From: Asterias amurensis
Taxonomy: Eukaryota > Echinodermata > Asteroidea > Forcipulatida > Asteriidae
Direction: 5' to 3'
Assembly (NCBI RefSeq): GCF_032118995.1
Contig: NC_092662.1
Coordinates: forward strand, 682,001 to 746,000
Length of the DNA: 64,000 nt
Shown here in pieces: positions 18,534 to 29,900 of this stretch. The notes under the pieces are model-generated. The model did not search any database. It had not been told where the DNA came from and saw only the letters and a program-made list of their open reading frames with translations. Position 1 is the first letter of the stretch; the number at the start of each line of letters is the position of its first letter. The translations under genes were made by a program, and so were the position numbers.

Positions 18534-20827
18534 GGTCACATTTTAACAGAACCTGTTCAATTATGGTTGGGGTGTAGTGTTATTATAACCTCGCATCTCA
18601 GGTTGGGTTAAACATTTTGTCAATTCAGTCCATCATCTACCATTATGGTTTCTTTCAATGTGCACTTTATCAAGCCCCCCCCCCCCCCCCCTCCCCAAAC
18701 CCCACCACATGATATACCCTCCGCATGTGTTTGCATCACAGAAGGGTTTTTCCCTTCAAATTTAGCAACAAGTTTATACAACAGCAACATTTCCAAACTT
18801 GACAAACATTTTCTCCGCGCCCTTTCCACAAAACGAAATGTTTCTCCGGAGGGACAAAATGTTTGTTCAACCTACATTTCCCTTTATAAACTGAGATGTT
18901 TTCATGTTATTTTCTTTTGTACACTTTTTTCTTTCTGTTGTAAATAGATCCTCCAACAAAAGTGTTTTTCTTGGGTGGGGGATGTTTTCCACTATATGTT
19001 GAAAACAAGTTTCAATTTGAACCCAAATTCTGACATATAAAAATAACAAAACAGATTTGTGTATTAACAAAAGAGCTAAATTCCTCTACAAAACATACCA
19101 CATAATGACCTTACCAAGTAATTTAAAAACATCATGTGCACAGTTTGGTATAAACAGAATATCATAAAAAATGCTATTAGATAACCGTTTAAATTAATAA
19201 TAATAACAACTATTATTATTATTATTATTTTAAAATTAAACGTAATAAAAAAGGACATAATGTACATCACAGAAATTTAAAAAAATTATGAAAACGTCAA
19301 ATCCATGGTATTTTGAATACATTTCTGGAGCTTTTTCCCCTTTTAGGAAAGTGTTTTAATAAAGGTGTTCAATTTGCAAGCTGACTGTGTCTCTCAGAGC
19401 TTAAACCTCTACTATTGACCTTATCACGCTGTCACCATCTTGGTCATGTTCCCCGTTTCCAATTACAGTAATGAATGTTAACATTCAATGTGCAAACATG
19501 GCACCAGACTATTATTTCGTCCAGCCTCAATTTGGTTACAATGAGTTGGAATGGAGTAAAATCAAGGTGGCCACACTGTGATTAAGGTCTATAGTCATGT
19601 GCTTTTTGTATCAAGATCATCAGTTTTGAAAACAGTAGATTAAGCCTAAGCCATATCTGGAGCCTAGGACAACTCTAGAGCTTTAAGTTGTGGCTTCCAA
19701 AATCAAAATAGTAACCAAATTGAGGCTGGGGGAAAAAAGTCTGGTCACCTTCTTTAGGTTAGAGAGTTTGAACTGTCTTTTTCATGATATATTCTGGGGA
19801 TCAGACAAGGATGGTTCAAGATTTCCAGTAACATGTATGTTGAAACTGCTTGCAATTTTGCATTGTGTGATATGCAATCGTATTGTTAGGTTATACAAGA
19901 AAATATACAGCAACAAGCTGAGGGCAACCAAGAAGAAAAACATAAAATTGTTGTTCTAGCGAAGTAATCCTCATGGATGCCAAGCAGTAGGTTGCCTCCA
20001 CATAAATTGCCATGGGAACAAATTGTAAATTGTGACATTAGGCCTGCAGGAGCGCGGTCAATGCACTTTTCAGCAAGCGTAAAACTATCACTTGTTCACA
20101 ATGAACAAGAACGTCATGCAGTATGCACTATACAGGTATGAGCTCAGCTGGCTACATTTTGATTAAGAAAGTTTAAAACATTACATGCTTGGAATAATGG
20201 TTCCATTATCCATTAATTACATGGTTCCATTAAAATTACATGGTTTCATCAAAATCCAGCAACCAAATATATCCAGGCTATGACCATTGTCTAGCATTGA
20301 CCAAAATAACAGCAAAAACATTTGTCTATTTTTCATTTAAATTCAAGAGTTTTGATAGTTTTGAGAATACTAGCTGATGGATTTTGATGGAAACCTCCAT
20401 CTAATTTGCGAATGCACCTGTCAACATTAATGCCTTAATGCCTTGATGTATCAAATACAATAAAGCTTCAGCACATATAAATATATAGACGCTTGCACTA
20501 CTGCAGTGGTTGCTAAACATTAGCTGCCCTAGTTTTTAGGTTAGGATTTGATCTGCATCCGAACAAGACTAAAATAAAAAACCTTCAAGAATATTGTTGT
20601 CATGCTTATATCATGTCTTTTTGTTATATGGTGAGGTAGATTTTGTATAAGTCCCTGTGTTACACTACATGTGTTACGCTGCTTTTCTGCATGGTTAATT
20701 ATATCACAGAGTTTTGTCCAATGTACAAGCCAGGAAAATACAATGCAGGGAGAATATTAGTCATGAGTTTAATTGTGGTGGTACTATTATAAAGCCTTCC
20801 TTTTGCTTTTGTTATTATTGACAATTC

Positions 20828-21203
20828 TGGGTCTAAATTCAAAGAGCTGCTTTAGCACAAAAAGGAGTAAAGTGCTTTAAGATTTCGCTTACCAGAATAC
20901 AGCTGCCAACCAAAATACAATGTCACGAAATCTGTGGCTGTTATCCTGCTGATTTTTGCTTAGCAGAAAATTGTCAAGCAATACTTGCTGCCTATGCAGC
21001 TCTATGAAATCAGGACTAGGGTCCAATTTTTCAGAGCTGCTCAAATAGAAACTATCATTGAACAATTGTTCTACTCAGCAAAAATATGCAGGCTACAGGT
21101 TGTACATGCGAAAAGATATTGTGGCTCATAACCTTATTCAGGTAAGCACAATTTTGCTGTGCTTAGCTATTTTGAGCTTAGTGGCTCTATGAAATCAGGC
21201 TAT
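20828..21203. mobile_element. Two adjacent MITE family B copies
   Basis: The first copy runs from 'gggtctaaattcaaagagctgctttagcac' to 'gcctatgcagctctatgaaatcagg'. The second runs from 'gggtccaatttttcagagctgctcaaatag' to 'gtggctctatgaaatcagg'. Each has inverted ends and an internal 'ttgctta'/'aagcac' theme. Their end-to-end placement suggests tandem insertion into a preferred site. Confidence 0.6.
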
Positions 21204-21976
21204 GTTTTTGTGATAACTGAATAAAAAAGCTTCCATAATGGAAGCCTTTTTAAGAGTTGCAGTATGATATGCTATTTCTTTTTTTTTACAGGGCAGGTTT
21301 TTATGATGGCCCAGATAAATAAAGAATTGTTGAGTATGGCAGCTTTTCAAGCTACAAATAATAATTTAAAATAATAATAATAATGCATCATTTGGTAGAT
21401 TTTCTCAGTACGAGCTCTATGAAATTGAGCCAGTTTTGTATAGACCGTGTAAGTCTGTAATACAATCTGTAGTTACCATGGCGATGTTAATCCCAATTAA
21501 TACAAGCAAATAATACACTTCCACAGGGGACTTTTCTCAGAATTGTTTACTTCAGCCTGAGATGTTCAAAGTTACTCGATCATGGCACATTCCGTCTTTT
21601 GTTTCTTTGATATCAAATCAAATTATCAAAAAAGCAAACTTATTGAACTCTGCAACATATTGCCTTCTACCTTCCTCTATAAAATTAAAATACATAAAAA
21701 CTATCATCAAATTCTCTTCTTCTATTTCTCTCTCTCTCACTCTCTCTCTCTCTTTTCAGTGATTCCTAAACTTAAAGAATAAAAAAGGGCTAAATTATCA
21801 ATTAATAATGTTCATGGATGGGTTCAGCTGCACTTATTTCAAAATTGATTTCGCCCCCGAAATCTTACAAACCCACATAAAACAAAGAGACCTGTCATTG
21901 ACCAAGTTTAGCAAGTTTTCATGTTTTCTCCTTTGAGAAATTTGTGAGCTTAGCAGCTACTGGGTTCAGTGGTCTA

Positions 21977-22175
21977 CTGAGCCAAGTTTCATAAAGCCTG
22001 TAAGCACAAAATCTTACTAATCACAGAAAAGAATTGCTTAGCAGAAACTGGTTACCAGCCATTAAAATAAATTTGCATTGTTGTGACTGGTGCCCCACTC
22101 AATTTTTGCTAAGCATAGACATTATTTTGTCAAGCGGTATTTTCTGCTTAAACAGCTTTATGACATTGACCCCGA
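21977..22175. mobile_element. MITE family B copy, well preserved
   Basis: The ends 'caagtttcataaagcctgtaagcac' and 'gcttaaacagctttatgacattgac' are inverted. The interior, 'gaattgcttagcagaaactggttaccagcc', is shared with the other copies. Confidence 0.6.
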
Positions 22176-23027
22176 GATGACATTTTATTAATAGTCTCAG
22201 TTAAAATTCTATCAAAAAGGTTGGATAGAATCAGATGTTGCATTTCAGAAAATGGTGTCGCAGTCAATTCAGGAATTGACAAATTAAGATGAAAACTAGA
22301 GAAAAGTTGTGTCCTTTCATTGGGCAAGTCTACATTAAATTAAGGGTCTGTTTAAACAATTTTGCACCATTCATGATTATTCCTGGGGGAAATTTTCTAT
22401 AAATGATAAAACTTGTTGATGTTACGCAAACATCGATTGTGTGAGGGAGTTTGATCTACGGAATTGAGGAAAATGTACAAAAAATATTACTCAGCTGCCA
22501 ATATTTAAAAACTTCAAGGGGAAATAATCCAGCGTGTTTTTTTGAGCAAAGGGTCCGTTAGGAAGGAGTTTGCATCGATGGTAAAAGGGGTTTTAAATGT
22601 CTTGAATTTCCCATCAAAACAATCATACGATTTTTAAAATGTACATTAGCAGCAAATTGTTCGTTAAAATAAAATAAAAAACAGCAGCATATTAAAAACT
22701 ACCAGCGCGGGTATGTCCATCCAGCTTATGTACAATAGCGTTATAACTATCTAAAATGGTTGCTTCTTAATCCCCAGATCTTGTAATCATGTGCACCTAC
22801 GCAACCAATCACAACATCTGCAATAAAGTCATTTTGGTGATCACCTACATAATGAATATCTCCCAGTTGGGAGTGAGCAGTCTTTGATTCATCTTGTTCC
22901 CACAATACCAGCGTGATGTGTGTCTTTTTATACATTTCTGCATCACATTCACTGGACCTTATGTACTAGCCTCATCTGGATGCCATCTAAGAGGTAAAAT
23001 GGTGAAGAAACAATAGAGAGACGCAGG

Positions 23028-23155
23028 TATATTCGCCAACACCCAAGCATGCTCACCGATGCCCTGGTGCGTTTGCCTACGCCAAGATATGTTCCCTAAT
23101 GCCCAGGTGTGCTCAAAAACGTTAAGGTGTGTTCACCAACACCCAGGTATTTTTC
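23028..23155. repeat. Degenerate ~24-bp tandem repeat in the TGFBR3 3' flank
   Basis: About five imperfect units of the type 'ttcaccaacacccaggtatg' follow one another (tattcgccaacacccaagcatg, ctcaccgatgccctggtgcg, ttccctaatgcccaggtgtg, ttcaccaacacccaggtat). The array is diverged and probably old. Confidence 0.6.
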
Positions 23156-23677
23156 CATCAAGGATCGACCAAGGAGCACCCTTCTTTTGACCTCTATGAG
23201 AATCACATCATACACTTGAGGTCTATTTGGAAATTTCAAACTTAAGGTTTGAACAGACGATTCTTTTCTTGATAAGTTGCCCAAACTTACTAACTGCAAC
23301 ACTCTGATTAAATGTTTGTAGCACACAAGGCTCTCTTCCTGCATCGGAGGAAAGATGCTGAATCTTGCGTGGCGTCCTGACGTTCTATTTCAATAAGCAC
23401 AGATGATCATCAAAATGACTGCATGTGGATCGTGTCATCACATGCACAAGGTTTGTATAAAGCAAGGAGGTAGAAAATATAAACTTCAACAACACAACTC
23501 AATCACATAAGAAGCGTACTCTGCAAAACAATGTCTGTTGCCTGGTCGGGGGTTGTCAAACGATGGCACTGTTCATAAACGCACGACTCACCGACGCAAC
23601 GTCGCACAAAATCAGTGATGGTTATCAGGTAGCATGATTAGCGAGTAGAGCGCCCTCTCTTGTGATGTAAACACATC

Positions 23678-23937
23678 TCATACCTCCTCCGGTAATGGGT
23701 CAACATGTCTCATCCCATGCAGGGGGATTCCGTTGGGATTAAGTTTGCTTGGCATAAACCCGCTTGGGATGTTCCCGTTGGGTATTGTGCCGTTAGGGAT
23801 CACACCGTTTGGAATGACCCCGTTTGGGATGGCACCATTTGGGATGTGTCCATTCATGAGGTGACCGTTGGCTGATGGTGAGCTGGCAGTGCTGACCGTA
23901 CCTGGTGATGCTGATGGCGGGGGACCCGTGTGCGGAC
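23678..23937 (-). other. TGFBR3: TGFBR3 last coding exon: cytoplasmic tail with xIPNG pentapeptide repeats
   Basis: It encodes residues 732-817. A Pro/Ser-rich stretch leads into about ten consecutive five-residue units from about 757 to 806: HLMNG, HIPNG, AIPNG, VIPNG, VIPNG, TIPNG, NIPSG, FMPSK, LNPNG, IPLHG. The DNA is a 15-bp tandem repeat. The protein ends PLPEEV, so the C-terminal E-E-V would fit a class III-type PDZ ligand (acidic-x-hydrophobic). The vertebrate tail ends in a different PDZ ligand and is about half this length. Confidence 0.85.
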
Positions 23938-26900
23938 CTGGTTAAAAAAAGTCAGTCATTTATTCCCAATCAGTTAGAGCAAAGAAATTGTTTTCGTTCT
24001 CAAATGCAAACCTCGCCCTGACAAACTACCAACGAGTTTGATTTGTTTCGCAGGAAATTCTAACACTTCTTTTTTTGCTACTTTAGAGAAAAATAATGTC
24101 AAGAAATTGTTAAATATTTACCTGTGTGCGTATGAATGAACCATAGAGCTCCCATAAGCACCATGCCCATGATGAATGACACAACCACAATAGCTACTGC
24201 TGGTCCGGTTGCTAATCCATCCACTGAAGTAAGGGAACAATTACAACCAAATATTCAAATATTATTCCCGGTAAACACTAAAATATTGCTGTAAATTTGT
24301 CAACAATTTTGTGTAAAATATTATTATTTTATTTTATTTTAAACAGTTTATTCAATTCAATAGTTATTTATTTCCATATTAAAAAAGAACTATTAAAAAA
24401 AAGTATACAAATTGCAAAAAAAAAATTAAATCAAAGACAATCAAGAACTTATTAAAGAAAACAAAAGAAAATAAGTAAACAGATTGGGAGCAAATCCAGA
24501 AGTCATCTCAGCAACAGTAGAAGACAAGTTCTCAAAGAACAAATCTACACAACATAATAGACATACACAAGGTGCTACCCTATACTGAATAGGCAATGAA
24601 TTTTACAACTCGGGCAAAAATGCATACAATGTTCATTGTCACCCAAAAATAGTGGTAACTCTCCAAGGCTAATAAAGACATAATATATTGACCCAATTCA
24701 CCTGACGTCATCATCAGAATTATCTTGGATGCGCCATTTTGGTGGTCAATGTCAACATGTTTTATTCAGAGAAGTGCACATTTTAGGCGATGCGGCACTT
24801 TCACGTAAACCTATTGACCACCAACATGGTGAGCGTGGCACAGTTGCCGCATGTGAAGCGCATGCAAGGGGTCAATACATCAACATTTACAAATGGATTG
24901 TAAAAATTATTATCAAAATATACAATTGCACAACCAAACAATCAAAAAGCAGAAAAAGTGCATCAATGAAAGAGATTGATTCTTTAGATACACAAAAATG
25001 TTACATGAAGGGCATTAAAGGCAGTGGACACTGTTGGTATTTACTCAAAATAATTATCAGCATAAAAACTTTGAGTAATCGAGTAATGGGGAGCTGTTGA
25101 CGTATAAAAACATTGTGAGATATGGCTCCCTCTGAAGTAACATAGTTTTGGAGAAAGAATGATCTTTGACCATTACCAATAGTGTCCAGTGTCTTGATAC
25201 AGTTTCAGGATTGATCAAATCAGTGTTTAATTTTAGTGGACAAAAGTCTTTTTTAGAAAACACTGTTTTCTTACCTTGGCAATCATCTTTGGCCTGACTC
25301 GTCAATTCCTTGCACCCAGTTCCTTCAACTGCTGAAACAAACAGCAATTTTAAAATAAAAAATACAGACTTTGAACGCTGGGCATGGTAAAAAAATATCT
25401 TCCAAGCCCATAAAAAAACAAAACCCTGGGAATTGTTCCCCCCCCCCATCCCCCAAGCCCTCCTAGATATTTTGAATGGCCACGTCAAACTCACTGTGGC
25501 AGCGAACTGAAAAAAAAACAACGAAATACAATACTTGTGTCTCAAAAAGGAGTACACCCTTACAGACACCCTAAGGAGTACACCCTTAAAGGGGAGAACC
25601 CTGTTTCAGCCCCAGGAGTAGGTGCCAACATGCCCCTGGTGAGGTGCCAACATGCCCCTGGTGAGGTGCCAACATGCCCCTGGTGAGAACATGCCCCTGG
25701 TGAGGTGCCAACATGCCCCTGGTGAGGTGCCAACATGCCCCTGGTGAGGTGCCAACATGCCCCTGGTGAGGTGCCAACATGCCCCTGGTGAGGTGCCAAC
25801 ATGCCCCTGGTGAGGTGCCAACATGCCCCTGGTGAGGTGCCAACATGCCCCTGGTGAGGTGCCAACATGCCCCTGGTGAGGTGCCAACATGCCCCTGGTG
25901 ACACCTGATCTGGGTGCCACCCCATATCAGTTAAGTGTAGCCCTCACTTTAAAGTGGTTGTCCAGCCATGTGAGATCGGCGATCTCTCTCAAAAAAATAT
26001 TTATATTACAAAATACAGAGGATTCATGGTAGGGTTTTAAAGAAACAACAACAATTTGAGACAAACCTTTTGGGATGTCTGTGTCCTCTTTAGACGGAGT
26101 AACGATGGATGAAGTCACTATCTGGAAGGGACCAAGGTATATCGCCTGCGTCAGCATGCTGTCCGCATGTAGAGGATTCAGACAGCCTGTCACTGGATCC
26201 TGTATCGAGGTACACTGTACAAAAGAAACCAGTCAATAAACCAAGAGAAGTAGAACTGGGGTAAGTGCTTTCTGCTCAAACAGCCAAGCTCCTAGTGGAT
26301 GATACCCCCATGCCTATATCCTTGCGGACTGTGAAGGGAATTACCCGGTTTCATCCCCAGGAGAAGGTGACAACATGTTCCTGGTGACAGTTAAGGTTGT
26401 GCTCACTTTGAAGTGGCTGTTCCTGCCCCTGTTATGTTGAAGTGTCACTCATAAACAAATAACATCAAACGAAAACCAGAAATACAATATAATGAAAATG
26501 ATATGGACAAGCTTGGACCTCTCACCTGAGGTATTTCTTTGTCGACACCAATGCCATCCAGTCCATTTCGTGAACACATACCAAGCACACAATGAACATT
26601 GTAAGGCCATTTTACAAAGACGGTGTCTGGTATCTCAAAGCTAAACCTTCTCATCTGATCAGAGTTTGAGCTCCCACGGTGGAATATGAGTGACTCGGTC
26701 ATGGCGCAACTGTAAGCAATGACAAGAACAATCCAATATTCAATGCATCAAAGGAAATTATTAGAGTGAATATTTGTTCATAGAAATACAGCTCTTCATT
26801 CATACTAGACAACTTAACATCAGAATACTTGATACAATGCCGATTGGCTCTCAAAAAACTACACAACTGTCTGAAGATCAGGGATAGCGCAAACCCGTGT

Positions 26901-29900
26901 CGCATAACTATCCACACGTCCGTTTATCTGATGTCACGATTTCACAAGGAACCAGTCTAATAATCCATTGAACAATAGAGGGCGCTGTTTGGCAGAATTT
27001 GCCCAAATAAAGATGTAAAAGAGCGCTTGAAGCAAGATAATAAGATGAAATAGACCGACCCAAGGAATTTTTTGGAAAGCTCACCCTTGTTGAATAAGAA
27101 GTTGTTCCTCTCCAGGAAGCGACAACCAACATTGCTTTGGTACAATATTCAGCTGAGTATCGCTCCTCAATGACACCTCCAAATAGACTCGCTCCCCAAC
27201 CTGCACACTGTGTGGATAATCCTGCACTTTCTGCCGATAGTCGTTCCCTGTGTACATATCCATGCTAATGGTCACCTGTGGATAAATTAATAGTGGTGAG
27301 ACTAGTGCAAGTTTAATCTGGGGAGAGATTGGACAATTGTGAAAATTTCTGGGTCTAGATCCCTCTGGGCCCCTTCGTTCTTTTAAGAAAATTTGAAGGC
27401 TAAAGGAGATTTTGATAATCCTTATAATGTAATTAGATAGTGCACAATCTACCTTGCAACCAAGAGCGGCGCGCCGTAATGATACCACACCACACTAACC
27501 CACATAAGGATGCACTGAAGCAAACTGCTGATTGGTTACCTTAAGTGACACCAGGTTGTTTTGTACACGCAAGTCAACATGCAAGTATTTTAACACAACC
27601 CACTTCAAATGAATCATGTTTTTCCAAACGTTCACCCTAAACTGCATACAGTTAAAAATACCACAAGATCAAATTAGAACATGAGGTGGACCAGTTGCTC
27701 TATGTCTTGATGCATCTTTGCAGGGTACCACATTGACTGCTCCCATAGAATGGATTGGTCACAGGACTAATTTACATATCTAATAGGTTCTTACCTGATT
27801 TGGTAATGAGCTGGTAACCGGGTCTCCATTGGTCAGATACTTGCAGTTGATGGGGACCGTGTAGGAGAGACCTTGCTCATCATCGATTGGTGGTCCGCCC
27901 ATTAGCCGGTCTCGATCTAACTCACCGCTACCCTCCATAACACTCTCAGAGTTAGTGTAAATCACCTGAAAAGACAACATCCATAGAAAGAAACTGTGTA
28001 TTCAGTTTAATCTTCTATGTGTCAGGAGGGACACTATCCAACTTGTCTTACAAGTTCTAAAAAGAACCTAATTTACACAGCTAGAAAAAAATGGTGTTCC
28101 GCAAACCAAAGTAAATAAATTGATACCTCACCATGTAATGCCTCTATTCCCATATTCATCAGTTTAGTTGACTACAGGGTCATGACCATGCTCAGTCTTT
28201 TATTGTACAGCCACGACCCTGGCAGTTTTAAACATTACCACAAGGGAAACTGGGTTGAACAAGAAAAAAAAATTGAGTCGAGCAGGACTTGAACCAGCAA
28301 CCTCAAGTCTGTTCTTTCATTCACACTTTCTCAAGTTATTGTCAATTGATAAAATCTTGTGTATAGTTTGGCCGCTGAAAATAACACCAAGGCCCAATTC
28401 AATAGAGCTGCTCAAGCACAAAACATTGCTGAACAATTATCTACTAAGCACAATTGAGAAGGATACCAGTCATAAAATTGTACATGTGACATGGTAGTTT
28501 GGCTGGTAACCTTATTCTGGTAAGCATAATTTTGTTGTGCTTAGCTACCTTTTGTGCTTAAGCACCTCAATTAAATTAGGCCAGTTTGTTTTTACTGACC
28601 TCGTTATTGAAAAGCACCTCGCCATCCACCAACAAGGTCATCTCGCTCCCGCACTGCTCCTTCTGTGTGTCGATCACGTAGTACGGTCCTGACTCCACCG
28701 CGCCACAGGACCGATCTCTCAACATCATGTTCTCTGCGTTCAATCCATACACGCTCATCACAGACTGCAAGATTCGAACCTGGATCCCGCTGCGATGGCA
28801 TTTAATCACTGTGAATTTCTGTAGCATCTTTAGTCTGGATGCGGGTTCTCTGGTGGGCGTGTTTTGATGCTCTAAAGCAAAGACGAAGAGAGGGAGATGC
28901 ATCTATTCAAACTGTGTTGATTATCATACAAATATAGAACAAACTTCAAGTAAGTATTGTTTGAAGCTTTGCATGATGTGGAGACATAAGAAGAAACTAT
29001 AAATAAATGGTAAACTTGCAGGTACAACCATGTGTAAATCTAATTTTGAGGTCTCAAAATCAACTTGAAAACTATGTTACTTCAAAGGGAGCTGTTTTTC
29101 ACAATGTTTTATCCTATCAACCTCTCCCCATGACTCGTTACCAAGTAAGGTTTTATGCTGATAATTATTTTGAGTATACCAATAGTGTCCACTGCCTTTA
29201 AGAAACTCTCCTACCTGACATCACCACAAACTTGTTGGCAGATTCGGCTCTTGTGAAGGAGGTTACCGGCCAATCTCTTGTAGCTGCCCATGCCAATAAC
29301 CCTTCACTGGTTCTCGGCACTTCTTGTATATCTACTGCATTAAGAAGATCCTCCTCTACATCAACCAAGTTTGGACTCTGATGTGAGAAAGAAATGTTAT
29401 TGCTTTGTACATGTACATTTATAGACCAAGCAAAAAAGAACCAGGCTTTGAAATAACCCACGATACACACAGCAGTTGCCGTAGTGCCCTGTGTTTTTGC
29501 TGTGGTGCCCTGTTCTTTTGCAGGGATGCCCAGTACAAATTTACATCTGCCTCATACCCATAGGGAAATTACATTGAAGTTCTAGGCCTGAAGACCAGAT
29601 TACCAGATAAAGATAAAATTGCATTTTGGACAGCCGCCAGTATCTGCTTAGCAAGATATGTTTGAGCTAAGTAAATTTGAATGTTCTATTGATAGAATAT
29701 AGGAGGATTGAAGTAAGCTTGAGATTTGCAAGCGTGACCCGGGCTAATAAGGCGAGGAACATGGCTTTTACTTTTAGTCCGAATATTCTTATAGTTCACC
29801 AGACTTTAAACTCTGGTGTTGTCAGAGTGTGCGTTCTTGTCATGTTCGTGGCACGTGTGTCTTTGAGCAAGACTCTAACCATATTTGCTCTGGAATCGGA

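Larger units (their letters stand above)
14233..23677. other. Convergent intergenic region between CDC7 and TGFBR3, repeat-rich
   Basis: I found no exon with family resemblance or good splice borders. Several copies of a MITE with ends resembling 'cccaatttcatagagctgcttaagcac' lie near 14245-14425, 16440-16580, 16968-17138, 18265-18533, 20828-21020, 21020-21203 and 21977-22175. Poly-G/C runs occur at about 15041-15058 and 18676-18692. A direct repeat of 'gtgtggactatccaca' lies near 15978-16017, and a CT microsatellite (tctctctctcactctctc) near 21720-21760. Short open frames here are chance or repeat-borne. The right end, next to 23678, should include the TGFBR3 3' UTR. Confidence 0.6.
25275..28871 (-). 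other. TGFBR3: TGFBR3 ZP-domain module (exons 6-11)
   Basis: Exons 28600-28871, 27795-27965, 27085-27275, 26526-26709, 26067-26214 and 25275-25331 encode residues 357-698. ZP-N has four cysteines in the order seen in human betaglycan. ZP-C has six. Two more cysteines (C685, C696) lie just outside the membrane. Exon 27795-27965 encodes the ZP-N/ZP-C linker with an acidic Ser-Gly site, EGSGE (S460), where vertebrate betaglycan carries its glycosaminoglycan chains. The module sums to 1023 nt and is phase 1 at both ends. Confidence 0.88.

Noticed and set aside
25560..25925. Three overlapping minus-strand open frames rich in GHVG/APHQ-type repeats
   Set aside because: They come from a 22-bp minisatellite in a TGFBR3 intron that is open in all three frames. 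There is no start context or splice support.
28262..28310. A tRNA-like 'gagcaggacttgaaccagcaacctc' segment
   Set aside because: It resembles the T-arm/anticodon side of a tRNA or tRNA-derived SINE on the minus strand, but no full cloverleaf could be assembled.
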